A stretch of DNA of 28,665 nucleotides, taken from positions 1-28,665 of IMG/VR virus record IMGVR_UViG_3300045135_001854. One strand, written 5' to 3'. This document shows, piece after piece, positions 1 through 7,859 of this stretch (positions are counted from its first letter, which is position 1; each line of letters begins with the position of its first letter). The stretch comes from a virus. The translations under genes were made by a program, and so were the position numbers. The notes under the pieces are model-generated. The model did not search any database and had not been told where the DNA came from. It worked only from the letters and a program-made list of their open reading frames with translations.

Positions 1-23
1 TTTTTTAGTTCAGAGGTTTTCCT

Positions 24-81
24 CTTTTAAATTAAATACATTGCAAAGATACGAAAAGTTTTTTAAAATGCAAGTATTTTT
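24..81 (-). repeat. 58-nt promoter-bearing repeat, copy 1
   Basis: This 58-nt segment recurs at 28193-28250 with two mismatches. Read on the minus strand it holds a complete Bacteroidota-type promoter, so both copies are probably strong promoters of the same class. Here it reads out of the left edge of the window. Confidence 0.85.
44..74 (-). promoter_or_regulatory. Bacteroidota-type sigma-A promoter reading left
   Basis: On the minus strand CTTG (-33) is separated by exactly 19 nt from TATCTTTG (-7), matching the Bacteroidota consensus TTTG-N19-TAnnTTTG. It lies downstream of the UVR-motif gene and should drive genes beyond the window. Confidence 0.75.
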
Positions 82-97
82 CAAAAATATTTTTAAA

Positions 98-466
98 TTA
101 ATCCATAAATTTTCTAATTTCTAGGACCGCTTCATACGCCTCATCCCTTTGTTTTAGCAGCTTTATGTGCATTTTATCGAATAATGACGTATCTATTTCT
201 TCATCCAATCTAGCACCCATTCTTTTTAGTTCATTCATTGAATTTGTCATAATTTCGAAGTGTCTTAACACCTTTTCACTATGATAAACCTTGTAGTAGA
301 AGTCATCAACTCCGCTTTCTAAGTCTAATTTCTTTAGTAGAATTTTCTCGTCATCTCTGAGTGCTGCTGCTTCCTCGTAACTCTGATTTTTGATAACCTC
401 TTTCTTCTTTCCTTGTAAATCCGTAATCTGATGGATTAGGGATATGATTTCATCTTTTTTATCCAT
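98..466 (-). CDS. UVR-motif coiled-coil protein
   Basis: The protein is 122 aa if translation starts at the ATG at 466; an open extension runs to 565 but would overlap the divergent ADP-ribosyltransferase gene, so the shorter start is preferred. Residues 5-45 are a helical hairpin with the UVR signature (KNQSYEEAAALRDDEKILLKKL-like, with central YEEAAALRD), the element by which UvrB, UvrC, McsA and ClpC-type proteins dimerise or contact partners. The rest is charged and predicted helical, with no catalytic motif. A stand-alone UVR protein may act as an adaptor to host UvrABC or Clp machinery, but the partner is unknown. It faces away from the ART pair across a 55-nt spacer. Confidence 0.75.
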   Translation of the reverse strand: MDKKDEIISLIHQITDLQGKKKEVIKNQSYEEAAALRDDEKILLKKLDLESGVDDFYYKVYHSEKVLRHFEIMTNSMNELKRMGARLDEEIDTSLFDKMHIKLLKQRDEAYEAVLEIRKFMD

Positions 467-521
467 AACTTTAATTTTTACTACTATATAATTTTTTACT
501 GATTTGTAAATATTTATAGGT

Positions 522-1229
522 ATGAAGTTGGTTAAATTATATGAAACCGTTTTAAGAGAGGACAATGCTCAAGCTTGTGTTGCTAGATTTGGTGACGTTC
601 TTTTCGCAGACCAATTAGGTGGTAATGAAAAGAATACTGACATTGAAAACAAACACGCTAAGGCTGTTCACGCCTTCACTGATTTTGACTTCGGAGAGAA
701 CCTTAAACCAGAAATGAAACAAGCAATTGATGACCTTCAAAGTTGTATTAAGACCTACCCAGAAGTATTGAAACCAGAAGTAGAGAAGGTATATAGAGGT
801 ACAAGTGCTCCTATTATGTGGTTCATTAAGAATGGAATGTTACCAACTAAAGATGTACCTCAAATCTATGAGTATAAAGCAAATAGTCCAATTCAGAGTT
901 GGACTGATGCCTTTGATAAGGCTAAGATATTCGGTGAGGCTGAGGACTTAAACCAATTTTGTAGATACTGGGATATTGACGACATTAGCTTTGAGTGGCT
1001 TATCCCAGAGATTAACAAATTTACTATTCCAGTCATCCTTGAACATAAAGCATCCGATAAGGATTTCCTTTTCAAGAGTAAGTACTTAAATAAGATGTCA
1101 GAGTTTGAGGGTGAGAATGAAGTGATTAGGGTAGAAAATTATCCTATTACTGTTATGGCACACTTAAACAATAAATGGTTGTCTAGTGAATCCGAGAGAT
1201 TATTGAATATAATTAACGATAAATTATGA
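522..1229 (+). CDS. R-S-ExE mono-ADP-ribosyltransferase, copy 1
   Basis: A 235-aa protein with the three elements of the arginine-type ADP-ribosyltransferase fold: YRG with Arg92, the SWT segment at 126-128 (preceded by PIQ), and EGENE with the E198-x-E200 pair before a beta-strand. These bind NAD+ and transfer ADP-ribose to a protein or nucleic acid side chain, as in T4 Alt, ModA and ModB. The N-terminus (MKLVKLYETVLRE) is shared with the next gene and looks like a separate module before a poorly conserved linker. The stop overlaps the next start by 4 nt (ATGA), so the pair is translationally coupled. An ATATTTATA-like element ends 3 nt before the ATG, so the mRNA may be nearly leaderless. 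Target unknown. Confidence 0.8.
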   Translation: MKLVKLYETVLREDNAQACVARFGDVLFADQLGGNEKNTDIENKHAKAVHAFTDFDFGENLKPEMKQAIDDLQSCIKTYPEVLKPEVEKVYRGTSAPIMWFIKNGMLPTKDVPQIYEYKANSPIQSWTDAFDKAKIFGEAEDLNQFCRYWDIDDISFEWLIPEINKFTIPVILEHKASDKDFLFKSKYLNKMSEFEGENEVIRVENYPITVMAHLNNKWLSSESERLLNIINDKL

Positions 1230-2002
1230 AGTTGGTAAGACTATATGAAGAAATACTTAGAGAGAATCAAGCTGAGGCATGTATTGCGAAGTTTGGTAAA
1301 GAACTATTCGACCCGCAACTATCAATCAGCGGTGAACCTAGTGAAGTAGAACCAAATACTGATACTGAGAATGACTACCTACAACACATCGAGAAATTTA
1401 CTGGGATATATTCTGGTCCGATGATGAAGAAGGAGTTTATTAGTGCTATGCAGAATCTTAAGGGTTGTATGAAGATGTACCCAGAGGTTCTTCAACCAGA
1501 AGGAAATGCTTATAGAGGTGTTGCCCTTCCACTTACTGAATTATTACTTCAATTCGATGATATTAGTGACGACCTAGATAAAGGTGGTGAGTTCACTATG
1601 ATTTATAAGCCAAAGTCAATCATCCAAAGCTGGACTGATGAGGAAGATACAGCTAAGGGCTTCGCTAAGGCATCTCCAAGACTTATACAGTGGATTAATA
1701 AGTACAAGCAAGTAAAGAATGACCCGAAGCAATTAGCAGCCTTTATACAAGAGATATACCCAGAATTAAAACAAGCTAGATGTCCTGTGGTTATAAGACT
1801 TGTAACAAATCCAGATGACTTCCTATTCAAAGCTAAGTACTTCGCATTCCTATCTCAATTTGAGGGTGAGAATGAACTACTTAGAGTCAATCAGAAACCT
1901 ACAAAGGTAACAGCTACTATTGCTGACTTCCTATTCGATGATGTATACGGAATCCTAAGGGCTGTAAAGCACTACGAGAATCTTAAGAGTAAGCAAGGTT
2001 AA
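1226..2002 (+). CDS. R-S-ExE mono-ADP-ribosyltransferase, copy 2
   Basis: A 258-aa paralogue of the preceding protein. It has YRG with Arg97, the SWT element at 135-137 (again preceded by IIQ) and EGENE with E215-x-E217. The first 28 residues match copy 1 closely (MKLVRLYEEILRE, then ACIAKFG), and a KYPEVL-like segment precedes the Arg in both. Divergence is concentrated in a longer insert between the SWT and ExE motifs (about 145-190), the region that usually carries the target-recognition loops in this fold. The two enzymes therefore probably share a fate but modify different targets, as T4 ModA and ModB do. Confidence 0.8.
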   Translation: MKLVRLYEEILRENQAEACIAKFGKELFDPQLSISGEPSEVEPNTDTENDYLQHIEKFTGIYSGPMMKKEFISAMQNLKGCMKMYPEVLQPEGNAYRGVALPLTELLLQFDDISDDLDKGGEFTMIYKPKSIIQSWTDEEDTAKGFAKASPRLIQWINKYKQVKNDPKQLAAFIQEIYPELKQARCPVVIRLVTNPDDFLFKAKYFAFLSQFEGENELLRVNQKPTKVTATIADFLFDDVYGILRAVKHYENLKSKQG

Positions 2003-2040
2003 TCATTTACACAATAAAATATATTTCTATATTTAAGATT

Positions 2041-2352
2041 ATGGGAAAAGTATATTTAGTAGGTTGTCCAGAAGAGGACAGATATAAAATCGGGTACACT
2101 AATAGAGACATCTATAAAAGATTAGATGAAATACAAACTGGTAATCCTAAAAAGATAGAAGTTGTACACTTATTTGAAACTGACCACCATGTTAAGGTCG
2201 AAGGTTGGATGCACCGTAAATATGGTTCCAAGAGAATGGAAGGTGAATGGTTCGAATTAAACGAAGAAGATGTCGAAAACTTCCTAATAAATTGTCAAGA
2301 AGGTCACGACATCTTCCAAATGCTTATTGATTCTGGAAATCCCTTTGTGTAA
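2041..2352 (+). CDS. T5orf172/MUG113-type GIY-YIG-like protein
   Basis: A 103-aa protein that opens with the VYLVGC and YKIGYT strands of the T5orf172/MUG113 family. RL...QTGNPKKIEVV, the E-x3-HRKYG segment (His and Tyr near 71-75) and EWFEL follow. The family is a minimal GIY-YIG nuclease fold; free-standing members occur in many phages and their targets are unknown. No extra DNA-binding domain is visible. It is one of only three plus-strand genes, and its end overlaps the convergent nucleotidyltransferase gene by 29 nt. Confidence 0.75.
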   Translation: MGKVYLVGCPEEDRYKIGYTNRDIYKRLDEIQTGNPKKIEVVHLFETDHHVKVEGWMHRKYGSKRMEGEWFELNEEDVENFLINCQEGHDIFQMLIDSGNPFV

Positions 2353-3358
2353 TCTCTGGTATTTCCCTGTTACACATTTGAAAGTAATCCCATATAGTCT
2401 TCTCATCCCATTGTATTATGGCTTGATGATAAGAATGTAGAGTATGGTTAGCGATAGCTTCCTTGAAGTTAGTCATTGCTTCCCCAAGTAGTTTACCCTT
2501 TATTCCGTATCTTTCCATAACCATCCCACCATTAAACTTAGCGGATGCATAGGCACGTTCAGCATCTTGATACTCGAACCTCTTTATCTCACGCTTTATG
2601 TTGGATTCTGGGAATGTCTTAGCCACTATACTAACAAGGTTCTCCTTATGGTCAAGCATAGCTTGTTTCCCTTCCTCATTAGGCTCTAGGTGGTCTATGT
2701 ATTCAAGGAATGTCATGTAAGACTTTCTCTTAGCGTTACGCTCCCTGTTAATCTTGTTCAGTTGGTCCAGTTGGAACTGGTCAGCTGAGAAGTACTTAGA
2801 GGTCATAACGAATTCGAATATTTCCTCAAGAGAATTGAATCCCTCAACCCACTTATTGTAATCAAGGTCAAGGTGTGCGAATATTCTTGGGTAATCCTTA
2901 CATACTGGTATTCTACCAACCTTTTGTCCATTATGAAAGTGGTTATACCATAGACCTTCTTGTCCATACTTAAGACCCATCTTCTGAGCGATTCTACCCA
3001 TGAAGTTACCAAGGTCATTAAACGCTAGGTAGTGATGGTTTGAATCATAATGCTCTGGGGCACAAGTTATGAAGTCTATTTGAAGTTCCTTGTAATCGAA
3101 TGACCATGCGTTACCGTTATGGAATATCTCATTCGGATTGAATGTATTCTCGATGTAGTCACGCATATTCTGGTCGAACCCTTCCATTGAAAGGATAACA
3201 TCCATATCACCAAATGATTCCTTAGATTCAAAGTATCTAGGTGTCTCATAGTTCTTGAATGTACCAGAAAGTATTTCGAACATCTCTTTTTCAAGTGCTT
3301 CGTACTCGTCTCTCTGATAACGTCTTGTGTAAGTTGATTTTAGTGCTAGTCCTCCCAT
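2324..3358 (-). CDS. nucleotidyltransferase-fold protein
   Basis: A 344-aa protein with the polymerase-beta-type nucleotidyltransferase core. ESFGDMDVIL (about 47-56) gives the first two metal-binding aspartates as D-x-D, and LQIDFI (about 92-97) gives the third. The usual Gly-Ser before the D-x-D is replaced by SFG. The C-terminal two thirds are helical and charged with no recognised domain. The fold transfers NMP to RNA, protein or small molecules; in this neighbourhood RNA 3'-end modification or tRNA repair is plausible, but the sequence does not settle it. A Bacteroidota-type promoter lies just upstream, inside the end of the 2H gene. Confidence 0.65.
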   Translation of the reverse strand: MGGLALKSTYTRRYQRDEYEALEKEMFEILSGTFKNYETPRYFESKESFGDMDVILSMEGFDQNMRDYIENTFNPNEIFHNGNAWSFDYKELQIDFITCAPEHYDSNHHYLAFNDLGNFMGRIAQKMGLKYGQEGLWYNHFHNGQKVGRIPVCKDYPRIFAHLDLDYNKWVEGFNSLEEIFEFVMTSKYFSADQFQLDQLNKINRERNAKRKSYMTFLEYIDHLEPNEEGKQAMLDHKENLVSIVAKTFPESNIKREIKRFEYQDAERAYASAKFNGGMVMERYGIKGKLLGEAMTNFKEAIANHTLHSYHQAIIQWDEKTIWDYFQMCNREIPEITQRDFQNQ

Positions 3359-3375
3359 AATATCTTAATTTTTTA

Positions 3376-3407
3376 CAAAGATAGTAAATTACTTTGACTT
3401 TTGCAAA
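3376..3407 (-). promoter_or_regulatory. Bacteroidota-type promoter for the nucleotidyltransferase
   Basis: On the minus strand TTTG is followed 20 nt later by TATCTTTG. The site overlaps the last codons of the 2H phosphoesterase gene and ends about 17 nt before the nucleotidyltransferase ATG. Confidence 0.7.
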
Positions 3408-4009
3408 CTTTCGTAAACGTTCATCGAATTATCAAGGTTCATTCTACCAGCCTTTTGAACACCATCGATAAAATCATCTTCATCAACTCTACCGTTTACT
3501 GGGTAACCGATAGTTAAGTGTATCCCAAGTGGTTTCAATGAACCGTCTTTGTTCTTTCCTAAGTTTGGCTTAGGAAGACCTACTTGACTTCTGATATTAT
3601 AAAGTTCCTCTCTGTCCTCATGCTCAATTCTAAGCCACCAATGCTCGCCATTAGTTTGAATCTCACTTGAGATGGTTACATCGATTGGTTTCTTATGATA
3701 CTTCTTCTTAAGTTGCCCCCACATGTGGTGTCGTTCCTTTTCAGTACCAGACTTATCTGGATTGTAGAAACCACCATTTAAGTCTCTGATATGGTCATTG
3801 ATGAATGAGATATGTGGACCACGAAGAGGTTTATTTAAAACGATACCGTACCTCTTCTTAATGAACCAAGCATAATATTCACACAATCCACTATCACTGT
3901 CATCGAATACAACCATAGCAATCTTCTTCCAAGAAGACTGTGCTTTGTGCTTGTTGGTTCTATCCTTTGGGTCAAAGATAATGGTTCCTTTAAGTGTAAA
4001 TTTGTTCAT
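3389..4009 (-). CDS. 2H-family phosphoesterase (LigT-like)
   Basis: A 206-aa protein carrying the paired H-x-S/T motifs that define the 2H superfamily: GPHISF with His66-Ser68 and GIHLTIGYP with His164-Thr166. 2H enzymes open or hydrolyse 2',3'-cyclic phosphates or 2'-5' bonds, so a role in trimming RNA ends before ligation is likely. The segment KKIAMVVFDD (about 28-37) is closely matched by KIAMVVLDD in the 2H half of the kinase fusion at 21267-22223, suggesting a common source. Its start overlaps the preceding gene's stop by 4 nt (ATGA). Confidence 0.75.
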   Translation of the reverse strand: MNKFTLKGTIIFDPKDRTNKHKAQSSWKKIAMVVFDDSDSGLCEYYAWFIKKRYGIVLNKPLRGPHISFINDHIRDLNGGFYNPDKSGTEKERHHMWGQLKKKYHKKPIDVTISSEIQTNGEHWWLRIEHEDREELYNIRSQVGLPKPNLGKNKDGSLKPLGIHLTIGYPVNGRVDEDDFIDGVQKAGRMNLDNSMNVYESLQKSK

Positions 4010-4422
4010 GGTAAATCCTCTATGTTTATTTGTCCATAAAAATCGTTGTTTACTTGTACTCTTGTGTATCTTGATGCTAAACCTTGGCTTGGTTGGTAAT
4101 TGTTTAGGTCAATCTGTGGTGTTTCTAGCTGTAGTGGAATGTATGGTGCGTAGACATAACCAGCATCCATATTGGTCTCTCCCTTTCGGATTAGACCTGT
4201 GATGGCAGATATAATCCATCCGTATTTGGTCATTCCGTGAAATCTACACCACTTCTCTAGTTCAGTAATTACTTCTAGTTCATCTAAAAGGAAGTACTTT
4301 GCTAAGTGTTTAGATTCCTTACCAGCATAAACCTCAAAACCATTGAATATAAGCTTGTCATCCTCAATGGCGTAGAATAGGTTCAAATGTTCCCTTACCT
4401 CTTTCACAAGGTAAAGGTACAT
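4006..4422 (-). CDS. small protein with a gp23-like capsid C-terminal segment
   Basis: A 138-aa protein. The N-terminal 85 residues are unrecognised. From about residue 87 it reads AGYVYAPYIPLQ, then NNYQPSQGLASRYTR, then NNDFYG. In order and spacing this resembles the C-terminal part of T4 gp23-type major capsid proteins (MFYAPYV, then FQP..GFKTRYG, then VNPF). It is far too short to be a capsid protein, so it may be a derived fragment, a capsid-binding mimic or an accessory head protein. It is coupled to the 2H gene by an ATGA overlap. The ATG at 4422 is chosen over an upstream TTG at 4425. Confidence 0.55.
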   Translation of the reverse strand: MYLYLVKEVREHLNLFYAIEDDKLIFNGFEVYAGKESKHLAKYFLLDELEVITELEKWCRFHGMTKYGWIISAITGLIRKGETNMDAGYVYAPYIPLQLETPQIDLNNYQPSQGLASRYTRVQVNNDFYGQINIEDLP

Positions 4423-4428
4423 CAAATT

Positions 4429-5148
4429 TTAGTTATTTGCAAGTCTTAGGCTTCTTAAGTGGCTTCTTAGGAAGTCATTTGTCTTCCCACCAATCTTCTC
4501 AACCCAAGCATCTCTGTTTTTACTGTTTTCCGCTTCCCACTTGTCCATTTCGGCATCTGTTGGCTTGTAGCCTCTCTTGTCCTTCCATGGGTACGGCACA
4601 TCAACGTAGTCTGGATAAGTTTCTCTGTCGAACACTCTCTCATCCACAAGGAATACGATTGCTGTAAGTGTGTTGTTCAAGTCTGGTTCTTTGAACTCAG
4701 CTAAAAGAACACCAGCTTCTACTAACGCATCTCTGTGTTGTTGTAGAGAACCGTAGAACTTGTGAGACTTATCCTCGTTGGTTGTACCACCGTTAAGAAT
4801 GATGAAGGTCTTGTCCTCAGTAGCCCACTTGTTGTAAAGCTTCTCTGGTCTTCCCATACCTCTACAGTTTTGTTGGTACTCAACCACAGCGTGTCCGTAT
4901 TGGATACCCGCTTGGATTGGTGAGATGTTGTAAGGTACTAATCCGTACATTCTGTATTCCATGTACATCTCAGTTTTCCTTGGCATCGAGTTCGGCTTTA
5001 CGGTCTTACCGCCTAGCCATTCCAAGAATGCTGTTTTCTCAATCTCGGTTTCGTAATACCAAGTTTCCTCGTCTGGTGCTAAGTCTAGCACTCTCATGTT
5101 TAGGTACTTACACCATTCGTAAGCAGTTCCTTTAGTTATTTCTTCCAT
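4429..5148 (-). CDS. peptidyl-tRNA hydrolase 2 (Pth2)-like protein
   Basis: A 239-aa protein from the ATG at 5148, one nucleotide after the PARP stop codon. The central part follows the Pth2 plan: IQAGIQYGHAVVEYQQ (the Q-x-G-H-A helix), then a W...KTFIILNGG strand, then a region ending in LVEAGVLLAEFKEPD and TAIVFLVDE. Pth2 releases peptides from peptidyl-tRNA and is mostly archaeal and eukaryotic; phage copies would recycle tRNAs stalled by cleavage or drop-off. An N-terminal extension of about 60 residues and a charged C-terminal tail of about 50 are outside the family core. Catalytic residues cannot be confirmed by eye. Confidence 0.6.
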   Translation of the reverse strand: MEEITKGTAYEWCKYLNMRVLDLAPDEETWYYETEIEKTAFLEWLGGKTVKPNSMPRKTEMYMEYRMYGLVPYNISPIQAGIQYGHAVVEYQQNCRGMGRPEKLYNKWATEDKTFIILNGGTTNEDKSHKFYGSLQQHRDALVEAGVLLAEFKEPDLNNTLTAIVFLVDERVFDRETYPDYVDVPYPWKDKRGYKPTDAEMDKWEAENSKNRDAWVEKIGGKTNDFLRSHLRSLRLANN

Positions 5149-5149
5149 A

Positions 5150-6445
5150 TTATCCAATTTCCACTATATAAGCGATTGTACATTGAGCCCCATCGTAAAC
5201 GATGAACTCGTCATTTCTTAAGTCAGCACCACCATGTGCGTACACTGAATCAAATCCATCCTTAGAGATTACACTCTTAGAAAGGCTGTAACAGCTTCTG
5301 TCGTGGTGTGTGATGTGTTTTTGTTCTCCTGTGTGAACATCAAACAAAGCTAAGTATCCTTTGTTAGCACCACCACCAGTCCAATAAGAACCTCTAAGTG
5401 ATGAGTAACCGATTGACTTCTGTGCTTTGTTAGCAAAGTAGATACCGTCACCGAACATTGAACCAGTGTGTATTGCACCAGAAGGACGAATCATAAGTCC
5501 AGTCTGAATGATATTGAACCAGTTCTCGTTACGACTACCATGCCAGTAAAGCTTTCTTGACTTGTTCTTAGCTTTTTTCAAGTTAGCATCAAACGTAGCT
5601 TGTGTCTTCGTGTTGATGCACTTGATAAGTCTCTTCATTTGGTGAGCGTTAGGTCCCATCAACTTCTGAACAAGAGAAATCGCTTTAGGGTCTTTTTCCT
5701 CAGTTGCGATAATACCCATTTGGTCAAGTAGTGTGAATTCCACATCATCATCAACGTCTGACGTATTGTCAGAAGTGGTATCCTTCTGCTGCTTCAATAA
5801 CTTTACCTGTCCAGCCATTGTATCAAGAGTATCTTGCTCGTTCAATAGGAATTCTTTCACGAAATCGATATCTCCCTTCGAGTCAGCCTTCTTGATTAAG
5901 AAGTCACGAACATCTTTCATCTTTCTTGGGATGATAGTGTATAGTTCGATAAGCAAGTCGTTAAGTGTCTTAACGTCCATACCTTTCTTAACCGACTTAA
6001 TTGCTTTGTCTAGGATTTCTTGAGCCGCATCTATTTGTGCTTGTGTTACCGATTCTTGGGTAACCTTATAGTTCTTTTGAATCGACTTATTAGCGAACGC
6101 CATTAAGTCATCGAATAGTTCCTTTACTTTTCTTTCTTTGATTTCTGCAACATCACCACTCTTCTTTTTAGATGAAGAATCGGTGGTTACAGACTCAACC
6201 ACCATATCAGTTACATCCTTGTAACCCTTTTTGGCACTGGTCTTCTGCTTGTAAATCTTATCCCACTCACGAGATTGCTTATAAACAGTTACAAGGTCTT
6301 TACCAACTCTACCATACTGACATTGGATTCTTCCGTCAGCAAGTTCCTCCATGATGTAAACCTTATTACTTTGTTGTGTAAGTCCGTTATCCACAGAAAC
6401 GTGAATAAGCTTTGCGTATTTTAAACCGTTCTCTTTTGTAATCAT
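5150..6445 (-). CDS. WGR-PARP: poly(ADP-ribose) polymerase homologue
   Basis: A 431-aa protein with complete eukaryote-like PARP architecture. A WGR domain covers about 10-85 (QYGRVGKD, then KTSAKKGYKDVTD). A helical PARP regulatory domain covers about 105-250. The catalytic domain runs from about 290, with the H-Y-E triad His302 (WHGS), Tyr347 (KSIGY after GDGIYFA) and Glu413 (NDEFIVY). An intact triad predicts chain-forming activity. WGR domains sense broken or 5'-phosphorylated nucleic acid ends, so DNA or RNA damage probably triggers it. It follows its own promoter and heads a run of 2H, Pth2-like and nucleotidyltransferase genes. Phage PARPs are uncommon. Confidence 0.92.
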   Translation of the reverse strand: MITKENGLKYAKLIHVSVDNGLTQQSNKVYIMEELADGRIQCQYGRVGKDLVTVYKQSREWDKIYKQKTSAKKGYKDVTDMVVESVTTDSSSKKKSGDVAEIKERKVKELFDDLMAFANKSIQKNYKVTQESVTQAQIDAAQEILDKAIKSVKKGMDVKTLNDLLIELYTIIPRKMKDVRDFLIKKADSKGDIDFVKEFLLNEQDTLDTMAGQVKLLKQQKDTTSDNTSDVDDDVEFTLLDQMGIIATEEKDPKAISLVQKLMGPNAHQMKRLIKCINTKTQATFDANLKKAKNKSRKLYWHGSRNENWFNIIQTGLMIRPSGAIHTGSMFGDGIYFANKAQKSIGYSSLRGSYWTGGGANKGYLALFDVHTGEQKHITHHDRSCYSLSKSVISKDGFDSVYAHGGADLRNDEFIVYDGAQCTIAYIVEIG

Positions 6446-6470
6446 ATCGTTCTGTTTTTAAGATTCGATA

Positions 6471-6502
6471 CAAATATACGGACTAAAAAACTAATTTCCA
6501 AA
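6471..6502 (-). promoter_or_regulatory. Bacteroidota-type promoter for the PARP operon
   Basis: On the minus strand TTTG, 20 nt, TATATTTG, ending 26 nt before the PARP ATG. The region from 6446 to 6503 holds nothing else. Confidence 0.75.
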
Positions 6503-6503
6503 T

Positions 6504-6782
6504 TTATTGGGGTGAATTTTTATCTTTTATCATTTTTTCCAGATAGGGTAAGCAGTACCACTCTGGACCTTCATTTTCAAAGTTGATATTGGTTTTCAGT
6601 TTCCCGAACTCCCTTATTTCCTCTTTAACATTGGTCACAGTTGTGACTTTTTCCTTTAGCATGTTAGGTTGATTTTCCTTTACCCATTCGATGTACTGTG
6701 GATTGTTATCACACACCCACTCGTATGTCATGCCTTGGTACTTTCCCGTTCTGAATTTAAAGTCTGGTCTTGGTTCGCTCAT
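6504..6782 (-). CDS. ExoX-like C-terminal domain small protein
   Basis: A 92-aa protein. Residues 8-45 (FKFRTGKYQGMTYEWV, then NPQYIEWV) match the pattern of the small domain found at the C-terminus of ExoX-type exonucleases and as stand-alone phage proteins (GKYKGKT, then PxYIxWL). The exonuclease domain itself is absent. The fold probably binds nucleic acid or a partner protein. The gene abuts the next upstream gene with no spacer. Confidence 0.55.
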   Translation of the reverse strand: MSEPRPDFKFRTGKYQGMTYEWVCDNNPQYIEWVKENQPNMLKEKVTTVTNVKEEIREFGKLKTNINFENEGPEWYCLPYLEKMIKDKNSPQ

Positions 6783-7097
6783 TTAAGTAGCTTCTGTTGT
6801 TTCTACTTCCTTAACTTTACCTGTTGAAGTATAGAACTCATAGTCACCATACCAATCTTCATCACTGAAAGCTTCGAATATCATCTTCTTAAGATTTTCA
6901 TCTTCGATATTCTCACCCTCTTCATCGTAGTAAAACCAATCAAGAAAACTATTACCTCTAGCATCCTTTTTCTTCTCAGCTGTGTAAGTCTCCTTAGTGT
7001 CAGTTGACTTTACTCTCAACCTTAGATTATGGTCTCCACCGATAACTAATACAACGATTAGTGTGATAAATAATCCAGCAATAATATAAGATATCAT
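6783..7097 (-). CDS. small inner-membrane-anchored protein
   Basis: A 104-aa protein. Residues 2-21 form one transmembrane segment (IIAGLFITLIVVLVIGG) with a soluble acidic tail rich in Asp, Glu, Tyr and Trp. No lipobox or signal cleavage site is visible, so it is probably anchored by the N-terminus. No family was recognised. Its stop directly abuts the following start. Confidence 0.65.
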   Translation of the reverse strand: MISYIIAGLFITLIVVLVIGGDHNLRLRVKSTDTKETYTAEKKKDARGNSFLDWFYYDEEGENIEDENLKKMIFEAFSDEDWYGDYEFYTSTGKVKEVETTEAT

Positions 7098-7103
7098 AAT
7101 TCC

Positions 7104-7307
7104 TTAAAATTGTCTTGTGTCATCAACAAACAATTTTGGATTCTTCGTAATCCACTCGTAGAACATATTTTGCATTTCTGGTGGCAACATTGCCCCTTGC
7201 ATGTAAACTACATCCGATACGATATGGAATTCTTCACCGCCTTTGAAATCCATACCTTCCATAAGAGTGTATGGGTTTTTTAATCTGTAAACTTTGTTTT
7301 GAATCAT
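7104..7307 (-). CDS. hypothetical protein
   Basis: A 67-aa orphan with an ATG start, in tight series with its neighbours (6 nt and 3 nt gaps). No domain or membrane segment was recognised. Composition is mixed and protein-like (KNPYTLMEGMDF, PPEMQNMFYEW), and codon use resembles the neighbours. Confidence 0.6.
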   Translation of the reverse strand: MIQNKVYRLKNPYTLMEGMDFKGGEEFHIVSDVVYMQGAMLPPEMQNMFYEWITKNPKLFVDDTRQF

Positions 7308-7310
7308 ATT

Positions 7311-7754
7311 TTACTTATTTGTTGATAACGCCTTTGTTAGTTTTTCTAATTTCATTTGGTCTCTAAGTTCATCAGAAATCATCCCGTCCAATTCATTCTC
7401 AAATTCAACCAACCTTTTTCGTTCTTTAGCTGCATTTAACTGCGAAATTCTAGATTTAAAGTCGGTCTTCCAATCTAGAACTGAGTGTCCGTACCAATTA
7501 AATTCACCTTCAATACCTAATTCCTCAGCAGCACCATTGAATGATTTTTCCCTATCCGTTAGAAACGCTAATGCACTTATAAATACATTCTCGTCTGAAT
7601 TTGTTCTAACATTAAAAGCAATGTCTTGCCCTTTACCAAATTTAAAATCACCCTTAGTTAACCACTTTGGGTCTTCTACATTTGTTAGTTTTTCTCTTCT
7701 TTCTTCGGCAAGTTTTAATAATTCTTGCACCTTTTTGTCTTTAATGTTTGCCAT
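7311..7754 (-). CDS. hypothetical charged protein
   Basis: A 147-aa protein with highly charged helical ends (residues 1-25 and 100-147) around a middle segment containing WLTKGDFKFGKGQDIAFNVRT. No family was recognised. It is the first gene of a short run after the terminator at 7811-7839. Confidence 0.6.
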   Translation of the reverse strand: MANIKDKKVQELLKLAEERREKLTNVEDPKWLTKGDFKFGKGQDIAFNVRTNSDENVFISALAFLTDREKSFNGAAEELGIEGEFNWYGHSVLDWKTDFKSRISQLNAAKERKRLVEFENELDGMISDELRDQMKLEKLTKALSTNK

Positions 7755-7810
7755 GTTTTCTATTTTTTAATGGTTACCTTGTTATGTACCATAATATAAC
7801 AAAAAATGGC

Positions 7811-7839
7811 AAAAAATAAAGGGATTTCTCCCTTTATTT
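7811..7839 (-). terminator. intrinsic terminator after the AAA+ gene
   Basis: A perfect 10-bp stem (7814-7823 with 7830-7839) encloses a 6-nt loop and, read on the minus strand, is followed by a run of T. It sits 20 nt downstream of the AAA+ stop codon. A T-rich stretch on the other side makes it potentially bidirectional, although no plus-strand gene ends here. Confidence 0.8.
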
Positions 7840-7859
7840 CGTACTTTTTTAGTATTATT

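Noticed and set aside
893-1075. Antisense ORFs inside the two ART genes and other long genes
   Set aside because: They lie wholly inside well-supported genes on the other strand and show no motif or own start context.
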